Assembly: GCA_035222895.1 (NCBI GenBank)
Contig: JAVYIG010000090.1
Coordinates: 806,001 to 870,000, forward strand
DNA length: 64,000 nt
Direction of reading: 5' to 3'
DNA from: Strongylocentrotus droebachiensis
Taxonomy: Eukaryota > Echinodermata > Echinoidea > Camarodonta > Strongylocentrotidae
A model generated the notes under the pieces. The model had not been told where the DNA came from, did no database searches, and saw only the letters and a list, made by a program, of their open reading frames with translations. Of the stretch, positions 18,935 to 30,307 are shown piece by piece (the stretch's first letter is position 1; each line of letters begins with the position of its first letter). Position numbers and translations under genes: made by a program.

Positions 18935-19560
18935 TTGTAGAATTACAAGTACTGATTGCAGAATGACAAGTACTGATTGCAAAATGTACAAGTACTGATC
19001 GTATAATTACAAGTACTAATTGCAGAATTACAAGTACTGATTGCAGAATTACAAGTACTGATTGCAGAATGACAAGTACTGATTGCAAAATGTACAAGTA
19101 CTGATCGTATAATTACAAGTACTAATTGCAGAATTACAAGTACTGATTGCAGAATTACAAGTACTGATTGTAGATTTACAAGTACTGATTGCAAAATTTA
19201 CAAATACTGATTGCAGAGTTACAAGTACTGATCTTAGAATTACAGGTACTGATCATAGAATTACAAGTAATGGTTGTAAAATGACAAGTTTTGATTGCAG
19301 AATGACAAGTACTGATTGCAAAATGACAAGTTCTGATTGCAAAATGACAAGTACTGATTGCAAAATGACAAGTACTGATTGCAGAGTTACAAGTACTGAT
19401 CTTAGAATTACAAGTACTGATCATAGAATTACAAGTAATGGTTGTAAAATGACAAGTTTTGATTGCAGAATGACAAGTACTGATTGCAAAATGACAAGTT
19501 CTGATTGCAAAATGACAAGTACTGATTGCAAAATTACAAGTACTGATTGTAAATTTACAA
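18935..19560. repeat. 21-bp minisatellite with higher-order periods
   Basis: About 30 tandem copies of a unit like AATTACAAGTACTGATTGCAG. Variants differ at fixed places (ATGACAAG, TTTTGATTGC, GATCTTAG, GATCATAG, TAATGGTTG). In the left part the AAAATGTACAAG variant recurs at 18981 and 19087 (period 106 = four units of 21 plus one of 22). In the right part the TTACAAGTAATGG variant recurs at 19261 and 19429 (period 168 = eight units). The unit is 7 codons long, so frames stay open on both strands (MTSTDCK-like and ILQSVLV-like), which is not evidence of a protein. Confidence 0.92.
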
Positions 19561-19624
19561 TACTTTTCTTACATCTGAGCAAACCTATTACCGGTAGGCA
19601 TATATATATTAGACATATTCTCGC

Positions 19625-19680
19625 AAGCAGACGCGGATCCACGGGCCTCCTCTTGCCACCGGCTGGATCCGCTCCTGCTC
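19625..19680. repeat. Short GGATCC inverted pair
   Basis: GCGGATCCACGGG is followed about 25 bp later by CCGGCTGGATCCGC. This is a miniature version of the ends of the element at 6553-7090 and may be a deletion remnant of the same family. Confidence 0.4.
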
Positions 19681-22614
19681 GCAAGTGTGCGTCTTATCCA
19701 TGCATAACATAAGAAGATGTTTACATGTACAGGTAATTACATTAAAACAGAATGTTTTTGAAGAAAATTGCAGTGAAGCGTGTCTAATTGTTCAGTTGGG
19801 ATGTTCAGTGAACATGCCTATGAATTATAAATTTTGATGGCTGGAGGACATTCTGTAAACTCCTTTTTTGCTGTTGATTCACATTACTTCAGAAATTTGT
19901 GTTGAAAGTTGTTTAATACAGAATTTGATGAAGCTATTTATTGTATCTCTTGTATCTTTCCTACTGATCATCACTTTGCCAAATTGAGCTGCTAACAAAT
20001 TTGATTTAGATGTAGCAAAATCATTAACATGCATCGAGTGTCCAAATTGTAATTAAATTACTAAATGTGTGCATATATGTACGTGTAGAAAGTTTAGAAT
20101 TTGAGAGGAATAGTAAAATGGGTGCATATGTAGCTCTATTTGAATTTCAAAAGTATTTCCATTTGTTCTTGCTGACTGTGAAGACTTTCATTGTATTCTT
20201 CTAGGTTTGCTAATTACAAGTCTGAACATTTGTTGGAAAAGAAGATAGTCTGAGAGCATAAACTATGGTGTAACAATTTCTGACTATAATGCATACATAT
20301 TTTCTTATTTCATTAATGTGTACTGATATCTGTCATTTTGTTCTGTAAAAATAAAGGGGGGAAAAGATAGCTTTATAGGGCTGGAGCATGGATGGGGGAT
20401 GGGAGGCGGTGCTCATGTACCCATCTGAGCTAGTGCATTGGTTGCACTGAGCTGAGATGGGATGACGTGACAGGACTTCCTTTGCCAAATTGAGCTGCTA
20501 ACAAGGCAGATCTGATGATATAAAACACCCCTCTGTCAAATGGACTGTCAAATTGGTAATTAGCTGCAGTACTTACTTCTAGACGCTAGAGCAATATGTA
20601 GGTCACTTAAAGCAAAGTGATTCCTGATCAGTGAATTGTAAAATATTTACAAGCTACATGTGCAATGTATTTATAAGAGACTGCAAAAATTCCTCTATCA
20701 GCAATGGGGGGGGGGGGGGGGGGTGGGGGGAATCAGAGAAAGTTGAGCCAATTTTAAATTTTGAGAAAAAACTAGAAATATTTCTAAGATTTGGTAAATG
20801 AACAAAGGACAGGTGTTTTTTTCCTTATTTTTTATTCTTGTTTTTATCAATGATATATTTCAAAAAGTCATGACTCCAGCTTTAACCAGGCTACCCCCTT
20901 CCTCCCTTTTTTTTGTGAATCATGTGGGGCTTGATCGATTGAGGAGAAAATAAAAATTATCTTATTCCAAATGTAGCTTTGAGGGAAGGAAAGAGATGAT
21001 AGCCCGGAACCATTCAAATTTCAATCAGGAAATTGTTGCCTCAAAAGGAAATAATACTGATGGTCTGTTATCACGCTGATTAAATGTGTGCTGTCACAGC
21101 CTAGATTCAATAACATCATTTACATGTACCGGTACACATAGGGCTACTAGTATCTCACTTGCTAAAAAAAAGGAGAGAAAAAAATAACTTGTAAGTTATT
21201 TATAATGCCATCAATATGGTGTGCATGCAGTCGAGAATGTCCCTTTGCAACAAAATGCTTCTCAGTTTTTCTTAAATCAAACAAAACATTGCAATCATGA
21301 AATGCAAAAAATATAGATTACATATAAAACAACAGTTACACGCACAACTAGAATTTGAAGTAATTGATTACACAAGTGAATCATTAATCAGGCTAGGCAT
21401 TTAACGGAGCTTTAGTTTCTTGAACAGCCTTCTCATTAAATATGTTTTCCACTCTTTGATCGATTGTTCTAAGATCTCTTTTGTGTGTGTGTGTGTGTGT
21501 GTGTTCCTTTCCTCTTCCTCTTCCCTCTGAAATATAGGATAACACTTTGGTGTAGAAGTTGTGAATTGGGCATTGAATTTCATTTTTTTCACAAATTGGA
21601 CTTTAGACATGTCATATTTGATTGTACATAATACATGTAGTCTCAGCAACGACCTATTTTTGTTTTCTTAATAACCATCAACTATTCCAACTATTAGCAA
21701 CTAGATATTGGTGCTCAACAGATTCCAGGATTGGATTGGATTGGATTGGGAAGATATTGATAAGGATTTCATCTGTAATTGTTTGCCACCCAGGTTCTGT
21801 AAATTGGGTAGCAGAGAAGTGAATAGAAATAGAAAGGTAACACAACAAGGAAAAGATAGCTAGAAAAAAGGAGAGAAAGAAGACCCCTATCCCCCCCTTC
21901 TCCTCACTAATCCAATTAAGTCTGCTATATTAATTGTGCCTATAGCCTATAGGGAAAGATCACAAGACATTAATGTTCATTACATCATGAACCTTTATGC
22001 CAGGAGGCTTCAAAGCAAAATGGATATAGCCATGATATTGATCAGGAAGATTCTTGGAACAACTGTATTGAACAACTTTCTCATAACTTTGTCAAATTTC
22101 TTACTTTGTGTGGGGACATCTGGTCTAGTATTAGCTCTTTATAAATACTTCTCAAATTATCATGTAAGTGGCTTAGATCACTTTCGCCTCTTTTCCGCCA
22201 CTTTTAACATTAGATACTTCCTCCTAGTGAGGATGAAAGGAAATTATGACTGATTGATTACCCTTTTATGCCTTTGCATGTATAAAGTGCTTGAAGTTAT
22301 TTAACAAACTAGAATGAGGAATCAAAACAGCCATGACTACAGACATTTATCAGCGGTTATTAGGGTGTTGATTTGATGCAAGCTGAATTATTTTAATCTC
22401 TGAATTCTCTGGGTGTTCATTAGGCAAGCTCAGAAAGTTTATGGAGGCCAATTCACTGTAGAAATGAATTAGTGGGATGATTGATGTACAAATTTAGGCA
22501 ACTCAGATGTATTGTTACCCATGTATTGACAGATTCAAAATGATTGGAGAAAATAAATGGTTACTAATTTGATATTGATATCACACATTTTCTAAAGACT
22601 CCAGCCAGAGCTTC
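19681..22614. other. Intron DNA with simple repeats
   Basis: No gene is seen. Simple features are a G run at 20706-20723, a (GT)n tract at 21482-21505 and a GGATT repeat near 21733. An open frame at 21936-22253 has no supporting features. Confidence 0.55.
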
Positions 22615-22623
22615 TTTTTTTTT

Positions 22624-22654
<31 letters not shown>
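22615..22654. repeat. T19-G21 homopolymer junction
   Basis: A run of 19 T (22615-22633) passes directly into 21 G (22634-22654). Similar T-to-G junctions occur at about 55064-55092. Confidence 0.85.
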
Positions 22655-23193
22655 TTCTTTCTACTGATTGAAACTTAATTGTTATGCACGATAAGGTTAA
22701 AGATAAACTTTAGTACTGGTAATGCGATTGCATTGTGAAAGAAAGGTGTGGAAAGGATCAGAAACAGTTGATCATGTAGCATATAAGTATTGGTGTGCAC
22801 TGCAAGGTTCTGGAGTCATCAAAATCATAATAAATTTGACCGAGTCTTGGTAAAGTAACACAGAAAGCTATATATGGGACAACACATGGTGTCGGGGCTA
22901 GTACTACCTTGATTTCCTTGTCTTTCTATGCTCATTACTCAGCCAGTATACATTTTCTTCCAAAATTGTTTGGCACATGTCATTTATTTGTAATCTTGAA
23001 CATTCAGTGTAAGTTTCATTTGATTCTGTGAGAATTAATTTTCTTTTTTTTACCAGTACTGGAGTTTATCTTTAATGTGATCGAACACTGCAGTTTTAAT
23101 TTCATGTATTATACAGTTTAGATCTATAGTTGGAAGAAAAGAAAGGAATTATGATAATAATAACTCGGGTTCAATTAAATAAATTTATTTTTC

Positions 23194-23414
23194 AATTGAA
23201 GGAAAGTGAAGTAGTCATTTATAACGAAAGAATATGTTTATTTCCTTTGATTATTTTCTTCAATATAAATTTAAATCTCATAATTATGATTTGAATTTAT
23301 ATTGAAGAAAACGATTAAAGGAAATTATGAGATTTGAATTTATATTGAAGAAAATAATTAAAGGAAATAAGCAAATTTTTTGTTACAAATGATTACTTCA
23401 CTTTCCTTCAATTT
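23194..23414. mobile_element. AT-rich foldback element
   Basis: The outer arms match in inverted orientation over about 95 bp with a few mismatches: AATTGAAGGAAAGTGAAGTA at 23194 and TACTTCACTTTCCTTCAATT ending at 23414. The right arm carries an extra tandem copy of the ATGAGATTTGAATTTATATT unit, so the hairpin is asymmetric. It is non-coding. No clear target duplication is visible. Confidence 0.75.
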
Positions 23415-24826
23415 GTTAACCATAACATACACAAGCCATGCCGACCTTTAGAAAGCCATCACATTTGTTATTGTAGTATACATATCATTTGATATGAAAT
23501 TGATAATAATGTCTTTGAAACATGAGAACCCTTCTTTCTGAAAGAATAACAAGTATGTCCTTCCTACAGGGCTGCATCTTCAATTTCCTTATAAATGCGA
23601 CCATTAATTATTCCACAAAATGCATGTACATGTAGGGCTGTGTTTACTACCATATAAGTATATGTGAATTATATTGTTATTCATAATTATGTTGTTAACG
23701 TTTCCTTCTCTTCTTTTCCTTTTTATCTTTATTTTTATGTTGTCTATAAAGTATTTTATATTGTTTTCCATTGATTTTATAGATCTATTAAGGGGTCATT
23801 TCCAACAAGCCTTTTTGTGCTTTTTATAATCCCACCACTTTTATTAATACCAAATTTGTCATTTATTTTATACGTTGTTTTACGTTGGAAATAAAAGATT
23901 TGATGATATACATGTAGTGTGGTGGTTTTTAAAAAATTGAAAGGGGTGTTAATAAAATATACTTTGGTATATTTCATACATCAAATGAATGAAAGAGAAA
24001 TAAAGATAAATGCTGTACACCTATGTTTAATGTGGATATACTTGTCATAATAATAATCTTACTCAGCTTGGGGCCTTGGGTACCTGCATCATAATACTAC
24101 AAAGCTGCAGGATATGGCTCTGCATGGGCTGTACAATGCTGCAGATCATATACATGTAATTAAAGAACAATTTATGACCTTATTGTGGACGAAATTTGAT
24201 AGGGCTTGAATCATTGACATAGCCCTTATTATTTATGGTGTTTGAAATATGAGGGTAGGTAAAGGTCACTGCTGTACTGTCCTTCCATGAAATCATTGAA
24301 ATGGTGTACTTTATACACAATTCAACTTGAAAGCTTCCAGCAGTTTTATGGAGTTGTTTGTACATATGTAAATTGTAAAGTAATAAACTGCATTACATAA
24401 TAACTTATTACATACTTTGTCTGTGTGTTTAATTATTGTTGATTGTACATTCATTAGCCCCATCTGAAATGGAATTTAGAAACTTTAAAAAATATAACAT
24501 TAAAATTTTATATGCAGAAAAATTTACATGTACATGTATGTTGGAGATGCAATTCACAGGATGTAGTCTTTAAATGTATATTGAAGTATTAAGCAAAGAT
24601 TTGTGAAGGGCAAGGAATTGATAAAAATATATTGGCCTACTTATCGAAATAGAAGCAAAATCAACTCTTCATTTATTTTTTGGATAGTTATATTTGTCTA
24701 TTGACCAGTTAAAATCGTATAGTAAGAAAACAAAACTTTTTGGGGAGACTTGTGAATGTTTTAGCATCAATGTTGCTTCCCAATTGATTTGTTTAATCTT
24801 TCATGTCTTTCTTCTTTCCTGCACAG
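23415..24826. other. Intron DNA before gene B exon 2
   Basis: AT-rich with several TACATGTA words (for example about 23625 and 24530). No gene or strong repeat is seen. Confidence 0.5.
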
Positions 24827-24916
24827 ATGGGGAAACAAACACGAACGGAATGGAAGGATCAGTGAACAGGGTGCGGCAGCTCCGCAAGAGGCTTTCGCTG
24901 AAGAATTTCAAGAGAT
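24827..24916 (+). CDS. Gene B, coding exon 2
   Basis: A 90-nt exon between a strong acceptor (TTTCCTGCACAG|AT) and a GAT|GTAAGTTTC donor. Joined to exon 1 it reads Asn and then 29 codons, leaving one base (T). The product here has a polar start (GETNTNGMEGSVN) and then a strongly basic segment with a central serine (RVRQLRKRLSLKNFKR). It resembles the basophilic-kinase-type R-x-x-S sites found near the N-termini of many signalling proteins. The exon is GC-richer than its surroundings. The exon phase is 1-1. The family is not recognised, and no following exon could be identified in the window. Confidence 0.6.
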
Positions 24917-25205
24917 GTAAGTTTCTTTGAGCTTTTGAGATTCCCTTTTTTCACATCGATGGACTGGTTTAAGTCTAGGGGCTGGAGATACTAATGGAGA
25001 TTAACTTTTGCATTGTCTTCCACAAATCCAAATATTCCTTTTCTTTTCTTCTGAAAGCATTTAAATATGTGGCTCTCGTTATCTGTCTTCTGCCTGCCTC
25101 AGTTTATTATCCCTCTTCTTGTTATATTTCTTGTTTCAGCCAATATGGTCATATGTTTCTGATGCAATGGTTGTAGTATCTCCCTCTTCTCTCCAACCGG
25201 CACAC

Positions 25206-25254
<49 letters not shown>

Positions 25255-25328
25255 CTCTCTCTTCATCTTCTGAACTAAACATCTTGCTCCCCCCTGTATT
25301 CTATTTCTTCACTTTTGTTAAAATCAAT
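24917..25328. other. DNA downstream of gene B exon 2, with (TC)n
   Basis: It begins with the exon 2 donor. A 42-bp (TC)n tract lies at 25208-25249. I see no further exon. Confidence 0.5.
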
Positions 25329-25366
25329 GTATATATTAGGCTTGAGTCGGTACGGTCGATCACACC

Positions 25367-25397
25367 GGGACCCGACCGTTGCCGTCGGGTCCCGGTT
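25367..25397. repeat. Left subterminal hairpin of the hAT-like element
   Basis: A 12-bp perfect stem, CCGGGACCCGAC and GTCGGGTCCCGG, around a 7-nt loop. A matching hairpin sits near the other end. Confidence 0.85.
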
Positions 25398-26495
25398 TCG
25401 TTTTTTGAGAACCGACGCTCCGAAAAAAATAAAGAAATATGTAAGAAAGTGCAGTTTTGCACACCACTAAAATCAATCCACCTTAAAACTTAAGTATTTA
25501 ATTGTTACCAATCATATTCTAGCTCATCCTGAATCAATTCGAACTGCTGATATAAATTGCAAAGCAGTTCACCCCATGGGGTTGTTTTTGCCAGCTACTA
25601 GCCAGCTACTGTACTGGCCGGGTCTCTCGGCAGGATTAATAAATCAGGTTGAAAGAAACATTAATGTTTGAATAATAAAACGGCTTTCTAAAAAGCTTAC
25701 AACATACCGATCAAATAATTTTTAAAAGACAAAATATATATTTTTTCTTTGATTTTGAACACCGCATGCTTCTTTTAAAAGCTGAAAATTACTTGGTAAT
25801 CACAAGAAGTTTCGATACGGATAGTTGTTGCAAGGCAAGTTCAGACTAGTCTCGGAAAATGCGCAGTGCTCGTCGTCGTGAGTAATTGTCTTTCCAATTG
25901 TGCTCTCGATCGTAGCTTTTAATGATTTTTTTCTCGTTACGACCACGTCTTTGTTTGGGTTCGTTCTGGCACGCCTTACAGCTAACGACGAGCACTGCGC
26001 ATTTTTCCGAGACTAGTCTTAGCTTGCCCTGCAACAGCTATCCGTATCGAAACTTCTTGTGATTACCAAGTAATTTTCAGCTTTAAAAAAAAAGCATGCG
26101 ATGTTTAAATTAAGAGATAAATATTTATTTGTCTTTAACAAATTATTTGATCGGTATGTTGTAAAGAAGAATTTTTTAGAAAGCCGTTTTATTATTCTAA
26201 CATTCATATTTTTTGACCCGATTTATTCAACCTGCATGAATCAAAATGGCGGCTCGAATGTTGTCTTTATATTCTTGCTCGAGTTTTTTTTACTTTGAGA
26301 GGCACGATAATGGCACTAAACATCGCCAATCATGGATGAAAATAATGTCAAATGGAAGAATATACCAATCTGTGTCGAGGTATGCATGTGTTGATTTATT
26401 TATACTGATAAAAAAGGTCACTTTTAAGGGACATACTGATGATATGCGCTTTTTATAGAGGCAAGTGACAAATCCTGCGAGCTGATTTCGGGACA

Positions 26496-26534
26496 CCGGG
26501 TCCCGATCTGTGCAAGGCCGTCGGGACCCGGTTT
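26496..26534. repeat. Right subterminal hairpin of the hAT-like element
   Basis: A 12-bp perfect stem, ACCGGGTCCCGA and TCGGGACCCGGT, around a 14-nt loop. It carries the same stem motif as the left hairpin. Confidence 0.85.
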
Positions 26535-26635
26535 ATGAAAATCCCGACATGACTCAGGCCTAGTATATATTGCTTTTCTACACCTTTGTACTATCACTTT
26601 TCCCATTATTTCTGTTCTTCTGCTCCTATCACATC

Positions 26636-26668
26636 CTCTCTCTCCCCCCTCACTCTCTCCCTCTCTCC

Positions 26669-26726
<58 letters not shown>

Positions 26727-26820
26727 CTATATCTCCTCTCTCTATCTCTCTCTCTCCCCATCTCTCCCTCTCTCCCTCTCTATCTCTCTATCTATCTCTC
26801 TACCTCTCTACCGATACCTT
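26636..26820. repeat. (CT)n / (TATC)n microsatellite block
   Basis: Long CT dinucleotide tracts are interrupted by TATC and CCCT units. Overlapping open frames of Ser/Leu are artefacts of the repeat. Confidence 0.85.
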
Positions 26821-28170
26821 AATCTAACCTTCCATCTTTGTCTTTCTTAACCCCTGGCCATGGGAAACATTTGAAAATAAGACAGTTCAGTAGTCAATGA
26901 CTTAAATTATGTTAATTATACAGTTTATACTCTCTCAAGCCAGTATTATATTACACCCACCAAAATAACCTCTCCAGTCCTTCTTCTTATATATATATAT
27001 ATATATATCTCTCTCTCTGCCCTCCATTTATCTCCACTTGCCCTGTGGCTACTCCACTACAAGGACTACTTTAACGTCTCAAGATCTAAATGCTAAATAA
27101 AACTCATTGCAGAAATGAGACTATTTTAACATCTCCCCAAGATCTTTGCTAAATAAAACTCATTGCAGAAATTAGTAGTTTTTAACATTTCCTCAAGATC
27201 TTTGCCAAATAAAACTCATCGCAGAAATAAGCTCACCTTCTGTGTGCCACTGTTATTGTATATGTCAAGCTTAGCCAACAAAATGAGGTGGAGAGCTGTC
27301 TCGATCTTCGCCATGGATATATGGGTTTAAGGATGAATTTGAGTTCTGGTCATGCAGAAATATGTATGAAAGTAAATAGGAAAGGTTGATGATATACATG
27401 TATAGTACATTATTGGAATGTATAGTACATTATTGGAGTGAGTGTACTGTAGGTTTTAGAATCATTAAAGGGATAGAAAATTGACTCAATCTTGCTGAAA
27501 GTTACATGCACTGAACACATAAATGGATAAATGGGACTACATGTACACATATATACGTGGCATGAAATTTTAGTCGAAAGTTTTTGAAACATAAAAGTCA
27601 TATTTCGAACATGGAGGTATTTGAAGATTAACCCTTTTTAGTGGTCAATTTTCCCATGATATTCAAAATGTTGAGAGAGCTCAGAAATTTGTTTTCATCT
27701 TTACCAGAACACAACCTTTTCTTTAAGCATAGAGCTATTGACAGCTTTTGTTTCCCAATGGTTCAAGTATTGGTTACAAGACCTATCAGGCATGATAGGG
27801 TCCCCTGGTACAGTATGCAAGGCCTTTTGCTGCAGAATGGGTAGAGCCAACATGTCCAAGCTTCAAAGCTTTTGACATTCTGAATTCAGATCAATAAATT
27901 ATTGGATCCCCCTTTCATACTGTAGTATGTATAGCATGATTGGCTTAAATTCTTTGAAGAATCAGATAATACCTTACGTAGCATATAAAAGTAATACAAT
28001 CCAATGTCTTTTATGAAAATGAATCATAAAAAGATATAAAATTAACTTTAGAAATGATAAAAGAACCTAACTATAAGGAAGAATCAAATACATTATTATA
28101 AACTACCGGTAATACAGATACATGTTTGGATTTTGTATGTAATAAAATTTGGATAAATAATTTAAGTCCT
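26821..28170. other. Non-coding DNA with short tandem repeats
   Basis: No exon is seen. A (TA)n tract lies at about 26988-27008. Three copies of a 56-bp unit lie at about 27066-27232 (listed separately), and a 20-bp doublet of the ATGTATAGTACATTATTGGA unit at about 27399-27438. Confidence 0.5.
27066..27232. repeat. Three tandem copies of a 56-bp unit
   Basis: The word AATAAAACTCAT recurs at 27096, 27152 and 27208 (exactly 56 bp apart), followed each time by (T/C)GCAGAAAT and preceded by CAAGATCT. Confidence 0.85.
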
Positions 28171-28171
28171 T

Positions 28172-28173
<2 letters not shown>

Positions 28174-28213
<40 letters not shown>

Positions 28214-28466
28214 CTTTTAAAGTCCACTCCAAATTTTATTAAGTTAAACCGAAAATCAAAATTCTTTTTGCCCAATTGATCGTGAGCCCGGCAGCCACTG
28301 CATGGGCAGCGCCAGATCGACGTTGCTCTATCCCTTATTGTTGAACGCCAAACAAAGAAGCAGCAACTCTCATCTTTTAACATCTTTTGGTATGACGCGG
28401 CCAGGGTTCGAACCCACGGCCTCCCGGTTGTGAGGCGGATGCTTTACTGACTGAGCCAATCATGTT
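28174..28466 (-). mobile_element. tRNA-derived SINE with (ATT)n tail
   Basis: On the minus strand the head (28466 to about 28388) looks like a tRNA. It has an A box TGGCTCAGTCAGT, an anticodon-arm-like stretch with loop CTCACAA (would read CAC, Val), and a B box GGGTTCGAACCC. A unique body of about 170 bp follows. The copy ends at an (ATT)n tail (28174-28213 on the plus strand). The head would give an internal RNA polymerase III promoter. The tRNA fold is degenerate, so it is not called a functional tRNA gene. Confidence 0.78.
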
Positions 28467-30262
28467 TCTAATGATGTGTATTAATCCATCTGGCACATTT
28501 TTACATCACAATATATTTAAACCAATCTGCAATGTTGATTTCAGTAACATCCCTTCCCTATTTTCTAATTTAGTATTTTGTAGGTTTGTTTAAAAACATG
28601 ATTTTTTTTTTTTTAACACTATTTGAAATTCTACGAAACGACTTCATTTCTATTCCAGGCAAGTTTTATGTGATCAGGCAACTTTCATGTTTTAAAATGT
28701 AGACAGATGCTAGCCTAAAATGTTACAGTTTGATAAGTGAATGGACCATTGTGATACAGTGTTCTTAAGCAGAGCAATGTGCAAAAATAGCTGTGACTAT
28801 GTTACACAAAAGTATGTGCTTTTTAATCATTCTCTATATCACCCGACAATAAAAGGGTTAATATTCAAACCTTGAAGGTTTTATTGGGTTGGACACTGTG
28901 CTAAAAAATACTGAATATCCTTCTCATTCCTGTCATGGGACCATGGGAGCTAAGAAAGCGAGAATCTTTATTTGAAAAAAGCCTCGAGCTAGATAGAAAG
29001 TGCAGTGGGAAACGTGATCTCTTCATGTTTTTTGGCGCGTTGCAAGGAGCATCGCACCTGTTTGGAGCAAGAGGGGCATTAACTCATATACTTGAACACA
29101 GAATTAACGTCTTTCTGGCTCCAAGCAGATGATAGTTTCTTGCCTGTCGCCTTGCAGGTCAGATCCACTTGGCTGATGGTTGATCTAAGGTGGAGCAAGA
29201 AGAATTGATCGTGATGCCATCAGGTTTTTTCAGATGCTACACAAAGTGTAGCGCTCACACTTGAGTTTTGGATATTTGTATTCACCTTGTGTTCCAGGCT
29301 TTATTTAATGAAAAGTAGAGGGTTACGGCTTGCATGATTGGTTAGGTTTAGCTTTATGTTGCAGTATAGTCGTTAGTACAGAGTAAATATCATTGTATGA
29401 AATGTACTACTTACTGTATTGCTGTTGGTAAATAAATAAATATCAAATTAATCAAGAGTGGATGTCAGGAATCAACCACTGAGCATTTGTCGGTAGAGTA
29501 TATGTCTTACAGGCTATTTTTTTGTTCAAGCACTCTTTTTTACTTCAAAGAGGGTAGAGTCAAATCCAGTTCACTGTTATTAAAAAATAGAAACAAAAAG
29601 ATAAACCAACCAACAGATTAATGTTTTTATCAAGATTTCATTATTCTTACCCTATCCTTTCAACAGAGCTAAAATCTATTGCCACTTTCACAATATTGTC
29701 TACTTTTACAACTGCTCAGGAAGGTACAACATGAGTTTTTGCTTTTCTGCATCCTTCTTATTGCACCATTTCTCTCACATTTCATGTTACGCTTCGACCT
29801 GTCAGTTCTGTCCAGATAGCATCAGAAGATGAGGAAACGTATAGTATCTTTTTGGGGGGTCCCATGTAACATGCCATTCTCTGGTGCAAGGTTTAATACT
29901 GTAGTGTGAGATTCTGCTGGGATAGCATCACAAACTTAAAAGGAAATGGCTTTATTTTGTAGGGCGGCTGGCAGGTGTTACGTAGGTCACACCGTTAGCC
30001 GATGCAACGCATGACTTCTCCTTCCGATATCGATCTTGAATTTAAGATTGGCTCTCTTGTGATCTAATATTGTCTGGAGCTCAGGGTTGAAGAGATCGTT
30101 TGCCTATTAACCTGATGCCGTAGTGCAGGTAAGCTGAGAAGGAGATAAGAAATTGGTTTAAATCTTTAAAGATCGAGCACCGTCCTGACCTTTACCAGGC
30201 GCGATGCAGGCTTGCGTTCTCGGCTGTCACCTCCTTGTTTCGTATCAGGACCATAATGAACT
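28467..30262. other. Non-coding DNA, no gene seen
   Basis: I see no exon. Two stretches of higher complexity (about 28930-29230 and 29960-30240) are closed or unsupported in all frames and could be regulatory. Confidence 0.45.
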
Positions 30263-30266
30263 TTAA

Positions 30267-30307
30267 TTGGTATTGGTATTGGTATTGGTATTGGTATTGG
30301 TATTGGC
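30267..30307. repeat. (TATTGG)n hexanucleotide repeat
   Basis: About six perfect copies of TATTGG. Confidence 0.9.

Larger units (their letters stand above)
6085..24826 (+). other. Gene B intron 1 (18.7 kb), loaded with mobile elements
   Basis: It begins GTAAGTACT and ends TCTTCTTTCCTGCACAG, with a good polypyrimidine tract. It contains the GGATCC-flanked G-rich element, the DIRS-like retrotransposon, the second 540-bp TTAA element, a 21-bp minisatellite and an AT-rich foldback. If the exon pairing is wrong, this is simply the space between two unrelated exons. Confidence 0.5.
25337..26562. mobile_element. hAT-like non-autonomous foldback element, 1,226 bp, 8-bp target duplication
   Basis: It is flanked by GTATATAT on both sides (25329-25336 and 26563-26570). 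The termini are TAGGCTTGAGTC and its inverted partner GACTCAGGCCTA. The two halves are long imperfect inverted arms. Landmarks matched across the centre include CCGGGACCCGAC, ATAATAAAACGGCTTTCTAA, AACATACCGATCAAATAATT, GCTGAAAATTACTTGGTAAT, CACAAGAAGTTTCGATACGG and GCGCAGTGCTCGTCGT. The central spacer is about 120 bp (25878-25990). Each arm has a GC-rich subterminal hairpin. An 8-bp duplication is typical of hAT elements; no transposase is encoded. Confidence 0.85.

Noticed and set aside
18935-19560. CRISPR-like array
   Set aside because: Units are directly adjacent with no unique spacers; it is a eukaryotic minisatellite.
19281-19712. 143-codon open frame of MTSTDCK-like repeats, and matching minus-strand ILQSVLV frames
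   Set aside because: They follow from a 21-bp tandem repeat (7 codons) that is open on both strands. There is no start context, splice signal or domain.
21936-22253. 105-codon frame with a hydrophobic centre
   Set aside because: No splice context or domain; composition is consistent with chance in AT-rich DNA.
28388-28466. Functional tRNA-Val gene
   Set aside because: Boxes A and B are present, but the acceptor stem does not pair well and the sequence continues into a SINE body with an (ATT)n tail.
29960-30240. Possible exon ending at GCAG|GTAAGC
   Set aside because: All three frames are closed by stops in the bounded interval.
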